DNA of 64,000 bases from Lasiosphaeria ovina (taxonomy: Eukaryota > Ascomycota > Sordariomycetes > Sordariales > Lasiosphaeriaceae): positions 6,448,001-6,512,000 of the forward strand of contig JAULSN010000002.1 of assembly GCA_033439765.1 (NCBI GenBank), given 5' to 3'. Shown here one piece after another: positions 22,635 through 34,778 of the stretch. Under the pieces are notes generated by a model that made no database searches, was not told where the DNA came from, and was given only the letters and a program-made list of their open reading frames with translations. Positions within the stretch are counted from its first letter, which is position 1, and each line of letters starts with the position of its first letter. The translations under genes were made by a program, and so were the position numbers.

Positions 22635-23435
22635 CTAAAATTGCACACCCACTGCTTTGACCATATTTCTCACAGCACCAAAGAACTCGATAAGCCCCAT
22701 GGTCCACCAGTACCTCCTCTTCCAACCTTCCTCGATTGGTAGTCTCTCATCCTCGAAGATGGCCTTGACGTAACTGACGGGAATCGTCTTTCCATCCCCA
22801 AAGCAACCCATCATCAATGCAATTTGGCCGCAATTCACTTGATGCTCGGCTGGTCCATAGACCAATTCTGGATTGTCCACGAGCTGCCGCCGAACGCGCG
22901 CTTTAATGAACCTGCCAAGATCGTCGGTAGTGAGCGACTCGCCGTCAAAAGAGTACTCCAACATCTCGTGAATCAAATCTTGTTGGGGATCGTTGTTTCC
23001 CTGCTCTTGACCAAAGTCACGACGAGACAGAGAGACATCATGCTCAATGGCACCATGGGAAGCGAGGTCCTCAAGATTGAGAAACTTTCTTCCCTCAATA
23101 GCCTGGTTGGCCTTCCAGCAACCGAAGTAGTCGAAGAAGGAATAAGGGTTCTTGATAAGAGACCAGATTCTCTGCCAGGTGCCGACAGGTTTCTTCATGT
23201 ATGCCTTGGCCGGGTTGTGATACTCGAAATAGGTCGGTATGGCAAAGACAGAGCCGAGGAGCGGGCTCATGCCGACGTGTCTCATCGAGGCATTGAGATC
23301 TTCCATGTAGATTGTGCGTCCGCTCCGTTCGAGATAGCCATGGTTGGCAAGAGCGTTGACGACGGGGCAAGGGCTCCTGCTCGCGTGTTCAGGTGCAATC
23401 GCGTATTCTCCGACAGGCGGCAGGGAGGAAGACAT
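22635..23435 (-). CDS. Heme-thiolate peroxidase (chloroperoxidase/UPO family)
   Basis: Single exon, 266 residues from the ATG at 23435 (MSSSLPPVGEYAIAPEHASR); upstream codons to 23657 look like leader. The family (PF01328) signatures are clear: SPCPVVNALANHGYL, with the PCP cysteine that ligates heme, at about residue 22, and AIEHDVSLSRRD with the EHD motif at about 132, contributing the metal and acid-base residues. The length matches short unspecific peroxygenases. There is no signal peptide with this start, so an intracellular role is likely. These enzymes use peroxide to oxygenate or halogenate aromatic and aliphatic substrates. Neighbouring genes encode a DUF1772 protein and a fatty acid dioxygenase that forms hydroperoxides, so a shared oxidation pathway is possible but only inferred. 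Confidence 0.9.
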   Translation of the reverse strand: MSSSLPPVGEYAIAPEHASRSPCPVVNALANHGYLERSGRTIYMEDLNASMRHVGMSPLLGSVFAIPTYFEYHNPAKAYMKKPVGTWQRIWSLIKNPYSFFDYFGCWKANQAIEGRKFLNLEDLASHGAIEHDVSLSRRDFGQEQGNNDPQQDLIHEMLEYSFDGESLTTDDLGRFIKARVRRQLVDNPELVYGPAEHQVNCGQIALMMGCFGDGKTIPVSYVKAIFEDERLPIEEGWKRRYWWTMGLIEFFGAVRNMVKAVGVQF

Positions 23436-24142
23436 TGTGGCAAACCGGGCGAAGAAGGACTTGTTGGGGTGAGAACTGAATAGCTTAAGATTTGGAATAA
23501 GGAGATTTCTCTGACGAGAACTGCTTGGATTGAGTCGACCACTCAAGGGTTGAAGGACAAAAGGTAGCTTGAGATGGGAATAGCGGTAGCGGTGATGATC
23601 AGAGGTGTTATGGTATGAAGAAGGATTCACGAGGTAGACCCCCTCGACCCCCTCCATCCGACTACTGTGCTAAGACACTGCGTATTCGCCAGGCCGAGAC
23701 CCCTTCTACCGTTCTGGGGTGGCGTGTGTGGCGTCCACTTGAACTCTGCGCATTTCCAATGAAACCCCGAATCGGCCATACCATTTCCAGCCAGAGTCCG
23801 ATATATTGGTGTACAGATAAGGAGAGATATCCGCCAAAGATGGGGGAGTGTGGAAATCTGAACCCAAGATTGCTGCTTGCGTTCTGTGACTTACTGTTTG
23901 GGCAACCCGCGCGTCTAGCCTTGTTGATAGAGGTGGGCTGAACCCTTCCCTGCATGGCTTTTCGTGCATGGTTCTGGCCCGAAGTCGCGGCATCCCCTTG
24001 AGTCGCGTCAAAAGACCCCCCCTTGTAAGCAGCCCACTTTTATCTCGAATTTGAGGAATTGAAGCTTGACTTTCGCTGTCATTCTTGAATCGATGTACAA
24101 TAATTGGGTTGAGAAAGCTTGGCTGTAGGCACCGCCGTTGCT

Positions 24143-24182
24143 GCACTATTGACGCAGTTCCCGCACTATTGACGCAGTTCCC
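24143..24182 (+). repeat. Perfect 20-base tandem duplication
   Basis: The unit GCACTATTGACGCAGTTCCC occurs twice head to tail, followed by a partial third unit. Confidence 0.9.
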
Positions 24183-24224
24183 GCACTCATGGGGATACAC
24201 TAACGAAGATAAGCTTCCCCGCAA

Positions 24225-24264
24225 CGGGTTCAGCCAGCCGCAAACGGGCTCAGCCAGCCGCAAA
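24225..24264 (+). repeat. 20-base tandem duplication
   Basis: The units CGGGTTCAGCCAGCCGCAAA and CGGGCTCAGCCAGCCGCAAA are adjacent and differ at one base. It lies 40 bases from another tandem duplication. Confidence 0.9.
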
Positions 24265-24981
24265 GATTAAACCAGCTGCACGCCAAGGCAATATGTGTGC
24301 ATACTCGCTGCAATTGCTCCGTAGCGTGGGATGTCATGTCAACCCCTGCCCACACAATGTGATAAGGCTAAGCTATCAATGACCAGGATGACTTGCCAAG
24401 TTGCATAAACTAAACTACATACATGTATTCAGCTTTCAGCTTTCTTTCAGATTGGTGGTCTAATTTGATCATATCCGGTTTAGTCTCCATAGGGTGGTAT
24501 TCTACCAGACCCATCCCAGTGTTCACCGACAAGCCTCAGTGAATGAGTTCAGGAGTGGCTGGCTGACGCGAGTCAAAATATCCAATTAGCGACGACTGAG
24601 ATGACTGAACAGGGATTGGACCAACAACATGCTAAACACATACACTTTTGGCGTTCCAGACCTCGCGGGATGGCAGTCATGTCCGAGAATGGGCACATTC
24701 TGACCTCACCAATTGAGCAGGGCAGTAAATTTATCATCGTTCCGAACGGTTGCACATCCTATCGTTGCTCAATTGCCGCGACTTGGGGGTTCAATAATAG
24801 GCGCCTCGCTGCACGATCTCATACGAAATCTGGTGAACTCAAGCTCAGTGCTTCACATATTCTCTTTCGAGTGCACTCGCCAAGCAAACACTGAGTGCTA
24901 GGCTTCGCCTTTGTCTCCGAGTTTCTGGTGCTCTCTCACCGTCCCTTATCAACATTGGGGACCAGCTGAAACCCTGCCACC

Positions 24982-27900
24982 ATGAATGATCATGCAGCAG
25001 AGGAGCCCATGAGCAAGCAAGATGAGGATCTGTTGCAACTCACCTTGCAGCTCAGAAACAAGAAAGAAAATGACGAGAAATACGCAAAGTTCCGGGGAGA
25101 CCACCTCATCGGGGTAAGTGAGAGGCACTTTTTTTTCTTTTTTTTTTCGTTTTCTTCTTTTTTTTGGAGTTTGCTACTAACGGCCTATACAGAATCCAAT
25201 TGCTCCCAAGGTTGGCTTGTGGGAAGACCTGAAGGCCGTCTTTCAGCCCAGCAATTGGCCAGCGCTGACGCGGGCCGCCGATGGACTCATCAAGGGCACC
25301 GGACTTGACGTAAGCTGTGTGAATGGTGCTCGACGGACTCACTGTTTTTGCTGACACTGAGCGTAGGGACAAAGTGTTGCAACAATTGCCGGCAGTCTCT
25401 CCAACTACAGCGTACAACGGCAAAACCTCATCAATGATCAAGTGAGAGAGAAATATGACAAGATGTTGCACCGTAAGTTCGCGCGTCTATCAACAGCCAT
25501 TGGAGGCTAATCTGACTTGGAGTAGCACCGTTGACGTACCTCGGCGATGCCTTCCAATACCGAACTGCGGACGGCAAGTTCAACAGCTCCATCAATCCGC
25601 ATCTTGGTCAGGCAGGTGCTCCGTACGCCAAAACAGTGCCGTCGAAAACAGCTACGCTCGGCGCTCTCCCTGACCCTTCCGACCTCTTTGACAAGTTGAT
25701 GGCAAGAGAGGAAGGTGGCCGGGAGAGCCAATCGGGACTTTCTGCCATGCTCATCTATCATGCAACCATCATCATCCATGATATTTTCAGAACGAACGAT
25801 AACGACAAGAACATCTCGGATAGCTCGTCCTACCTCGACTTGTCTCCTCTCTATGGCTTTACCTCAGAGATGCAACGCAAGGTTCGGGACGATAAGTATA
25901 AGCTGGGTCTTCTAAAGCCAGATACTTTTGCAGAGGACCGATTGTTAAGGCAGCCACCCGGCGTTTGCATCATGTTGGTGATGTATAATCGATACCATAA
26001 CTATGCTGCAAGACAACTCCTTCGAATCAACGAGAACGGCCGTTTCAGAGTTCCAGCAATGTACGGAAAGACGAAGCTGGTCTCTTTGATCCAGGAACAT
26101 CTTCCTGATCGCAATCGAAATGGCCAAAAGGAGGATCTTGATGCCCATGTCCGCAAGCTGTGCGATGAATATGAGACGACATGGAGAGAAGTTCAAGCAA
26201 AGAGGCCTCGAGAAGCACCGAAAGCACCTCCAAAGCAGCCAGAAGAAAGCCCTGCAGAGCAGGCGGAAAGAGAGGCTGCAGAGAGACAAAGGCAAAAGGC
26301 TCTTGATGACATTGCCAATTTCGAGGAGTCTGCGCTGAACCAAAAGCTCCTCGACAGGACACACAAGCTCGAGCTTCTCCTCGAAGAAAAGAAGCTGAAG
26401 CTCAAGGATGAAAGTCCCCAGAAGCTTGAAGATTTCGAAACCGAGTGCAAGGATTTTGGGGTTGCCTGGGAGGCCGCTTGGAACAAGCAAGACGATGACC
26501 TCTTCGGTACCGCTCGCCTCATCACTTGCGGCATGTACATCCAGATCTCCGTCCACGACTACTTGCGAGCATTGATGGGCTTCCACCAGTTCAACACCAA
26601 CTTCACTCTTGATCCTCGCGCCGATTTTGACCAGAAAAAGACGAGTCGCGGCATCGGCAACCAGGTCACCGTCGAGTTCAATCTGCTGTACCGCTTCCAC
26701 TGTGCCATCTCTCTCAAGGACGAAGCATACACTGAGGAATTCATGCAGAAGGTCATGGGATTTAGGGACCCACGCAATACACCTCTCCCAGTTTTCCTCC
26801 AGACAATGGCGGCAATTAAGCAAAAGGCCGCAGACGACAAGAAGAAAGGCAAAGAGGCGCCCGAGCTATGGGAAGTGACGTTTGGTATTCCAGATCCACC
26901 TAAGTCAGCACCTACCAATGGTGCTGCTCAAGAGGAACCAAACAAGTCTAAGCTTTTCAAGCGAAACTCCATCACAAACCTTTTCGACGACCGCCAGATG
27001 CTGGACGCACTCACCTCCGCAATGGACGATCCTATCTCCAACTTTGGCCCTCGCAACGTCCCTAAGTGTCTCAAGGCAGTGGAGATGATGGGTATCTTGC
27101 AAGCGCGTAAATGGGAAATTGGCACGTTGAACGACTTCAGAGAGTTCTTCGGCTTGCCAAGACATACGGCGTTCGAAAGCGTGACAAAGAACGTCGAGAT
27201 CCAGAACGCGCTCCGAGATCTCTATGAGAATCCCGACAAGATTGAGTTATATCCTGGCGTCTTTTGCGAATCAGACGAGTACATGGGATTAGACCCTGGC
27301 CCGAAGGAGTCAAGCTCTGCGCTTTGGTCTGCCATCTTCTCGGATGCGATCACCCTCGTGCGCTCTGATCGTTTCTATACCGTTGACTGGAACACCAATT
27401 CCCTGACCTCTTGGGGCATGAAGGAAGTCACACCCAACAATGAGATCTACAAGAGCTCAGTCTTCCACCGCTTGATCCAGCGTGCCTTCCCGGGATGGTT
27501 TCCATCCGACACCATCCGATTCTTCCATCCGTTTTACACGGCGAAGCAAAACGCGATTTACGCAGAGGCTCAAGGCTACGGCGATCAATTCAAGGAGACA
27601 GCAGAGAAGCGACCAGATAAGCCAAAGAACAAAGTCGTTGCGGCCCCAGTGCAGAAACCCCAGAAGCCTGTTCATCTTGACCAATTCGACGACATCTCCA
27701 TTGTCTTGCAGGGAGAACAGAGCAAAAACTTCACAAACCCTGCATATTACTACAAGGCAAACTTGCCACCAGTGGTGAGAGCCGTTTTGCACCCAGACCA
27801 GAAGCCGCCTACAATCTCGCCCAAGATCCTGGAGGATTACGTCAAGGATGTTGAATTGGATTTGAAGAAGTATCTTGACGATTTGATGAGGTATATCGTC

Positions 27901-29605
27901 AAGAGAGAGTCGGTTTCCATGACGAATTCGACATTCCAGATTGATGTCACTAGAGAGTAAGTTTCGCAACCCTTGCTTCGATCGACTGCGGTCTCAGAAC
28001 CTGACTGACCGACCTTGTGACAGTTTTGCCATTCCCGTAGTCACGCAGTATGTCGCTGACTTCCTTGGCTTCGGCAACAAGCTACGCAAAGTTGCCACCG
28101 AAGTCAAGGACACGTACAGCGAAAACGAGATCTATCAGCACATCACGAATTGCCAGACTTTCCTAGCGTACAACACAGACGAAACGAAGTGGATGCAGCG
28201 TCGCCAGGCTTTCAAAACTTCCATGAAGAAGTTGATCGACTTGACTCAGAAAGGGACCATCTGGGAGGCCAGTCAGTGGGACATCACAAGGGCTTTGTTC
28301 GGCAAGAAGCCGACCAATCCCATGCGTGAACTTGGAGACTTCGTCGCAAAGCAGGTCTTGGACTATGAGAAGGATCGAAGCAAGGCCGCTGCTATCCTCC
28401 TCCTCATTTGTCTCGACTTTGCCTACAACGCCGTCGTTTCAGTAAGTGATTCAAGTGTCTCGCTCGTCTCAACTTGCAAACGACGCTAATAATTGTCACC
28501 AGTTTACGGCTACATTAGACGACTACATGCAGGAGCTTTATCGGGCCGCCGACTCTCCTCCACCACAGTCGGAGCCAAAGTGGATCGAGGTCCAAAGATG
28601 TGTCTTCAGTACTTCGAGCAATGCCGATAAAGATCTAGAACAGATGATCCGACTGAGGACTGAAGCAACGGTTCGACTGCCAATCATTCGCAAGGCCATC
28701 GCGACGGACAAGTACGCATTTGGATGGACAACGAACGGAGAGAAGGTCGAGGTAAAGGAAGGAGAGACGGTCATTCTCAACCTTGTAAGCTCATCCAAAA
28801 TGACAGCCAGCCCCTCTTAAACTCTGGACTGACAACATTTTCTTACAATCAAAAGGCCGCTGCCGCAGCAAAGGTCGAGAGCGATGAGGCTAAAGTCCAA
28901 TTCTTGACCTCTCAACTCAGCATTGCCGAGAAGTATGGTGTCTTCTCGCCAAGACGCTTCGCCACTCTCTCGTTGACCTCGATGATCAAGTTCATCGCTC
29001 AGATGAAGAATCCCCGTCGTGGCCACGATACACAGGGAAGACTCAAGAGGATCCATCTCGATTCAATCGCCGAGGGTTACGCCAACTACATGGCGCCCAT
29101 GCGGGTGAAGCGGATCGAGGAGCAGGTAAAGCATCTGGAGGAGAAAGAGGCCAAGATGATCTTCACCGATAAACTTCTGAGACCTGAAGTCGATACCTAC
29201 CTTACGCCAACCTGGGATGAATTCGTGCCCTTCCCCATGACGTGGAAGATTCGCTTCGATGGGTTTGGCGAATCGAATTACAAGGACGACAAGACCAACA
29301 ATCCATATGGTAGAGTCAAAACTACTCCGACTCTTCCGGATTACTGCCCGCCGTGGTATCAGCCCCAAGGTCCCAGCACTGTCGGAGGGACATTTGCTGC
29401 TGTTGTTTGCGTTTGCGCAGATGCGGAAGCTGAAGCCGAGGAGGACAAGGCTGCTCAACTTCAGAATGGTGAGGCGGCTGGCAAGGAGAAGGAAAAGAAT
29501 CACAACCGTCACTGCCCTTGCCTCGGCCACTCGAAGAAGTTGGAGCCTAAGGCTGCCCGACTGTCGACTGGATGTGGCTTGAGTGATAACCACGTGCACA
29601 GGTAG
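24982..29605 (+). CDS. Ppo-like fatty acid dioxygenase / P450 fusion, unusual
   Basis: Seven exons, 24982..25113, 25193..25309, 25367..25472, 25526..27956, 28024..28441, 28503..28784 and 28856..29605, give 1411 residues; typical Ppo/linoleate diol synthase proteins have about 1050-1170. The N-terminal half is a heme peroxidase-type dioxygenase: distal IIHDIFRTN (His about 203), calcium-site SSYLDLSPLYG, and EFNLLYRFH with catalytic Tyr and proximal His (about 510). A charged coiled-coil insert occupies about 325-440. The C-terminal half is P450-like, ending in TYLTPTWDEFVPFPMTWK, but where the cysteine motif is expected the sequence reads KYGVFSPRRFATLSL (about 1188), with no Cys. A second insert follows EAQGYGDQ. 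It probably makes fatty acid hydroperoxides but not diols. PpoC- and PpoB-like enzymes also lack the thiolate, so function may be retained. Confidence 0.85.
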
Positions 29606-31267
29606 TTAGCACTGCGATTTTTACTTCCTCTCCTAAGAATATACGGAAAAGTTGCCCACCAAGCAAAACAGAGACAAGATCGCTCATCTTAGCTACTTCC
29701 CGGACCGAGACCATAACACTCGCTTCTTTCTTCGGAACTCACGTCGGGAGAGATGCATGCTTCTTTTTCACGTGTACTCTGCCGAGAGAAAACTCGATTG
29801 GGGAATGGAGAGGGGGATGTACTCGACGAGGCAACTTTTTCTTGTCGTTCAAGGTGGAGGACACTGCCTCCTAGATCGAGCCGCCGGTACAAGACCTGTC
29901 TCAAGCGGCTGACGACTGGCACCCAAGATTCTCAGATATTCGGATGCTTGCTTTCGACTTTTTGGTGCGACAAAAGAGAGATATCTCCTTTCTCGATATG
30001 CTGGATCGAAATCCCAGTTCCGAGTTTGTTATAGGAACCTGTACCATTGGCCTTCCCCTCTCCGAAGACGAACGTACCCCCGTCGTCATCCGTGGATCGA
30101 CCTATGGGCTGCAAGTTAGCTTTGGGCTGCCACCTTACGCCACGAGCCAGAATCCCGAGCGACGCCTTGCATTACAGTTGAAGTTGCACGAAGCCTCGAA
30201 CTGTGTGGTTATATAGCTCAGTGGTTTCATCGATTCTCTTCGTTTCGAAACACGACTCCGCTTCTTAGTCATTCTTTGCGTTTGTCACGTTCAAATTTTA
30301 TTCAGGTAGCCGCAACGGCTCTGGGCGAGCTGGTGTGCTGCTGCATCCCACGGCCGCGGCAGAACCGTCCCAACTTTGGCCCTTGGGAGCAACGGGCCAG
30401 CTGCTGGCCGCGTCCGCCATGGTATTTTCGGAGCGGTGGCAGAATTCGGCTATTTCGCTGGTTTTTCTGTCGGTGAACGTCGTCGGCGCCTTGGTCATAT
30501 ATCGCGTCTTTAGGGTCCCAAAGTGGTGCGGTGGTCATTCCTAGGCGGAAGCACAGACGCAGGGTTTGAAGACGTTGTGATGGAATCTAACTTGAAGATT
30601 ATATTAATATATTCTTGGGTATTACTTGAATCCTAATTCCATTAAATCTCTCCGTGTCTCCGATTATTGTCAAATATTAGAACCCATCGGGTTGACTCTC
30701 AGTAGCGTGATACTTTCTTCCTCCACTCTCTCTTCCTCGTCACAAAATCACCCCCCCTTTCCCCCTTTCCTCTCCTTTCCATCTGTCTTACACCAACTTG
30801 GTTCCCCCTAACACGACACAATCTCCCTCTAGCCTACCCTACCTATTTACCACCAGCCTTCACCCTCTCTCTGAACCAAACCAAACTAACCTTTTGTTGC
30901 ACGTGATCTGGATTGACTGAGCATTGAATTGTCTGGTTAGATCGGTCTAAAATACAGGTAAAAAAGCGTCTTCTTATAGCCAACAAGATCACTGAATATC
31001 CCCACGGAAATCCGTATACAGGGCAGACATTCCGGGCAAAAAAAAGGCCGTAGAAATGAACGAATCTCCGGTGTAAGGGATGCAGTCGGATTGAGGGCAT
31101 TCCTACTAATTTTAGAGGCTCAGAGTAATATCTGAGTTTAACGAGAGGAACATCGGGGTACACCATGCTATTCAGAATATAAATAACAAAGGCGAAGGCG
31201 GAGAGGAAGATCGCTCTTAGAAGAATTGACATAGATTCAATGACTAGATTCTAGTCACTCTCCCCCT
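29606..31267. other. Intergenic, one doubtful small ORF
   Basis: No supported gene in about 1.6 kb. A minus-strand frame at 30843-31232 starts with a hydrophobic segment (LLRAIFLSAFAFVIYILNS) but shows no family motif and lacks a convincing context. I leave it as a doubtful ORF. Confidence 0.45.
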
Positions 31268-31876
31268 TCACGTCCGCCCATTCCGAAACCTCCACCTCAG
31301 CGACTCCTTCCACTCATCCTCGTCCTCAACACTAATCTCCGCCGGCCGATTCAGCTGTAACAACAACCTCTCGTTCCCCTCAGGCTCGTAGTTGTCATCC
31401 TCAGCCATATTCCTCGCCTTGAGAACCTGCTCCCTCTGCCCCATAAGCCACGGATGCACCGCCGTCACGTAATCGTGCACCGTCACATACTCCCCGTTCG
31501 ATGCCCTCACGAACAGCGGCCCAAACTCGGGCGGCTCCCCCTCCGGCTCATCGGTCTCATCGAGGCCCTCCTGGTTCACGGTCCACCAGCTGTCGCGCCA
31601 GTCCATTAAGTTAGTTTCCTTGACTGCCAGGGAGGCGACGGGCGGGTCGGTGATAGGAGACTCGGAGACAGGGTGCCAGGTGGTGCCGGCGAGGGTTTGG
31701 CGGAAGTAGGCCTCGCGTGGGGCGTCGGGGTTGAGGTCTAGAGGCATGACGGTGATGGCGGTGGAGAGGGGGCCTTGGAGCGTCCAGTAGAGACGTTTGG
31801 CGGGCTGGGAGAGCATAGCTAGACGAGGAGCAGGTGGTGCTCCAGGAGGGTTGTTGTTGGGGTTGGATAAGGACAT
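31268..31876 (-). CDS. Hypothetical protein, 202 residues
   Basis: Single exon on the minus strand with even codon usage and no stop. A Pro/Asn-rich start (MSLSNPNNNPPGAPPAPRLA) precedes a compact region with TLQGPLSTAITVMPLDL, WRDSWWTVNQEGL, GPLFVRASNGEYVTVHDYVT and a C-terminal DEDEWKESLRWRFRNGRT. There are no membrane segments, signal peptide or metal motif. Pattern and length look like a conserved fungal protein of unknown function; I do not recognise a named domain. It lies between the Ppo-like gene and the PKS cluster with wide spacers and gives no functional hint by position. Confidence 0.65.
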   Translation of the reverse strand: MSLSNPNNNPPGAPPAPRLAMLSQPAKRLYWTLQGPLSTAITVMPLDLNPDAPREAYFRQTLAGTTWHPVSESPITDPPVASLAVKETNLMDWRDSWWTVNQEGLDETDEPEGEPPEFGPLFVRASNGEYVTVHDYVTAVHPWLMGQREQVLKARNMAEDDNYEPEGNERLLLQLNRPAEISVEDEDEWKESLRWRFRNGRT

Positions 31877-32375
31877 TGGGACGCTATGGTGTAGCTTAGA
31901 GGCGAAGCAGCGATGTTTTTTTGGACGGCTCAGGACGGAGACAATAAAAAGGGAGCCCAGTCGGGGTTATAGCAAGTAATAAGTAGATTTATGCACGCCC
32001 CGCGTCCAGTATTTTGACCCCTCAATCAAACTATATGAGGTAAAGTCTCAACGTAAACTCTAGTCTAGCCTGCGTATATTTCAGCATGGCCTACAAATAA
32101 AATAAGGATTTTGATTTGAAATTTGGACACGTTTGACGCAAGGCCCTTATTAACATCTTACCAAGCTTCTAATCCTTGGAACTTAATAGCCTACTATGGT
32201 AGGGGTCAGAATACTAGCCCTCCTCTACCGTGGTACATCGGTTGCTACAGTAGTAAGGTTACATGGCACAACAGGAACCCTGCGATTGTCCGTTCAATAG
32301 CTAGGAAACGAGCTCGTGCCTATATTATACGCTAAACTATATTAGCGGTTAATTTTGATGCTACCGTCACCCGTC
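31877..32375. other. Intergenic, AT-richer spacer
   Basis: AT-richer than its neighbours and without supported coding sequence. Confidence 0.45.
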
Positions 32376-32811
32376 ACCCTCATCATCGCGTGCCCATCCG
32401 AGACCCAAACCCCCTGTCGTCTACGAAGGAGCCGGGTTCAGCACCAATTTGACAACAATATCCGCCGGCTTCATCCCGCTCGCAAGGTACTCCGGCGTGG
32501 GGTATGCCGCTTCAGTCGCATCAACTATCACCCCCATTTGGCCCCCATTCTTCCCACACGAGACCTAGTAAACTCGCGGCTAGCTGCTTATCCGTTGCAT
32601 CCGCGCCGCCATCAATCGTGCGTGCCAGGTCCGTATAGGTGACCCTCGAATTCGTCTGGGGACTGATGTGCTTCGCCAGCGCCAAGACGGTTCCAGCACC
32701 CGCCAGCGGCAGGGTCCACTCGCCGCAGTCGGCCTGAATAATACCGCTTCCCTGAAATAACCTCGACTCAGGGAGGCGCTCAGTACGCCCCAGCTCCTGT
32801 TCAAGTCCCAA
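32376..32811 (-). pseudogene. Fragment of an unidentified gene with a frameshift
   Basis: On the minus strand the frame reads GSGIIQADCGEWTLPLAGAG, VLALAKHISPQTNSRVTYTD and LLGLVWEEWGPNGG, then hits a stop within a G run near 32530; shifting one base continues with VIVDATEAAYPTPEYLASGM and KPADIVVKLVLNPAPS before a stop. Codon character is good across the shift, so this is a real coding remnant, possibly the C-terminal part of an enzyme. I cannot name the family. No upstream exon is evident. A one-base error in the G run would also explain the break. Confidence 0.4.
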
Positions 32812-34778
32812 GCTTAAAACGGATTTGGCCGAAAAAAATATTAGTTATTAAGGGTGACTATTAAGGTAGATATAGGTAGGCAGGCAGTTGAATGTGCATC
32901 CACGATCAAGTATCAAATAGAGGCGCACCTAACCCATAAGACACCGCTGCCTAATTATTGTTCCAGTTCTCCAACCTAGTTAATTCGCAGCTAACAAATC
33001 GCGATTCTAACGTATTTCTGACATGAGAGACCGAAAACGAGGTGTCTTGGGGGATCCCCAGACAGTATTAGGAACGTTGCTGTCCAATCATAATGCTGCT
33101 GGCCCCATTAGCGACTCATTCTCGACTAGGCCTTGTGCAGAGCGGGGAGCTCAAAGGTTCAAGCAACCAGCGGTTGCGTGCAACCCCAGAGCGCTTGGTG
33201 TGAAGTATTGGCTGTCGGCGGTGCGGGATACCGACGTCCGAGAGTGTGTGTGTAGGTGTTCGGTGCCGAAACTAGTGTGGGCTTGGCGCCAACTGCATCC
33301 GCGTGCGTGCTGTAGCTTATTCGCATGGCGTGCTGACGTTCCTGCGGGAGCGCTGAACGGAGCGGGGGGTGTCCTCCTATGCATGACCGCTGCGGCTTAC
33401 CACGCCACGTCGTCTGCAACGGGCGGCGCCCGCTTGGCGTCGTTTCGCTTCGTTCCTGTTTGGGGAATGTGCGAGGTTCCCTAAATAGGTACTTGGCAAG
33501 ACCTCTGGCATGGGTGCCTCTCTCCCGACGGTACGTCGGAACTGATTCCCGATTTTGGCCTGGCCTGTAGAGAGTCTGGGTAGGTAGGTCTACACTTTAG
33601 GTTGCTCGATTCTAGAAGTAGGCTGTCGGGGATTTTGGTTCTGGGGTGGGAGAGCAAATTGTAATTAATTACCCCAGCCCAGCCTCAGGACCACAGCCTC
33701 AACGCGCTCAACCGCGTGTGCTTCATATTACGCCTCTCAGCCGCAGCATGCCCGTGTCAGTCTATTATCATGTTTAGCTTTCGGGACTAGTCTAGCCCAA
33801 TTACCTTAGCTAAGTCCGAACAAGAGACTATCGGATGCCGTTAATTTTCGTATGTGCGACATGACTGCTTCTCAAGTCTTAGTAGTGAGAAGTTGGCGAA
33901 AAGGCACTGGGTGGCGGAAGATAATCACTGCACTCACCGGCGATCGACAGTGCCGCATGGCATGCGACGTGTTGCGGGGGAGGCGCGCCGGGACGGACCA
34001 GCTGCTGTTCGTGCAGACGCCACCCATCATTGTCGATCGACGGGTGTACCCGAGCATTCCATGCTCAAGAGCGAGCTTCCGCTACAGTACCCGAAGCATT
34101 TGGAGAAAATAGGGTGGGGGCCATGACACCCTTTCTGTTGTGTTATACGAGATCGGAAAAGCGCACACGATCCGGGAGGGCCGGCGCTGAGGGTCCGGTG
34201 GGTTCCGCGCCGATGATTCAGGGTTGGGCGCTGGGCTTTGTTATTATTAGCGAGTGTGGGAGGTGGATACCTAGGTAAGGTGCTTGGATGATCACCAAAC
34301 GCCAGCGTATGAAAGCGCCAAAGACGTCGAATATAATCACCCAAGCAACAAACAGTAATTACATACCGGCCGTGGCCGGCAGTTTGATTCATTCATTTTT
34401 ATCTCAAAGATGCAGTCTACATGAGTTTGAGTCTTTAAACAATTACAAAGCGAATAAACAAGACAAAATTACAACAAGACGAACGTCACGGAAGCCAAAT
34501 AAATAGGAGAACGGACGACAAAGTCTTGCGATCCCCATTAAAGGCCGTGGCCGTCCATGTCCTAGGACCAGCTGGCGCGTGTTTAACTAGTAGGTAGTTA
34601 CCTCAGGTATTGTGCGACCCCAGAGAGGAAGGAAGAAGCAATGTTGAATGCTCGCATCCCAGCAACATCTCACGGCTGGCTGCCGGCACGACATGCGGTT
34701 TGATTTTCCCCTAGACCAGACCAAGAGTGTCTACATGGATGTGTACAGTATATGCCGCCCACGTATCCCGTCCCTCCC
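32812..34778. other. Intergenic between relic and O-methyltransferase
   Basis: About 2 kb with chance open frames only. Nothing recognisable was found. Confidence 0.5.

Larger units (their letters stand above)
23436..24981. other. Intergenic between peroxidase and Ppo-like gene
   Basis: Divergent promoter region of about 1.5 kb for the peroxidase (minus) and the Ppo-like gene (plus). Two tandem duplications are present and listed separately. No additional gene is supported. Confidence 0.55.

Noticed and set aside
29500..29545. HCPCLGH near the Ppo C-terminus as a displaced heme-thiolate motif
   Set aside because: It lacks the preceding Phe-Gly-x-Gly-type residues and lies beyond the usual C-terminal end of the P450 domain.
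30205..30260. tRNA-like A-box (TAGCTCAGTGGT) followed by a TTCGAAAC-like sequence
   Set aside because: No anticodon stem or T-arm of proper length can be folded around it.
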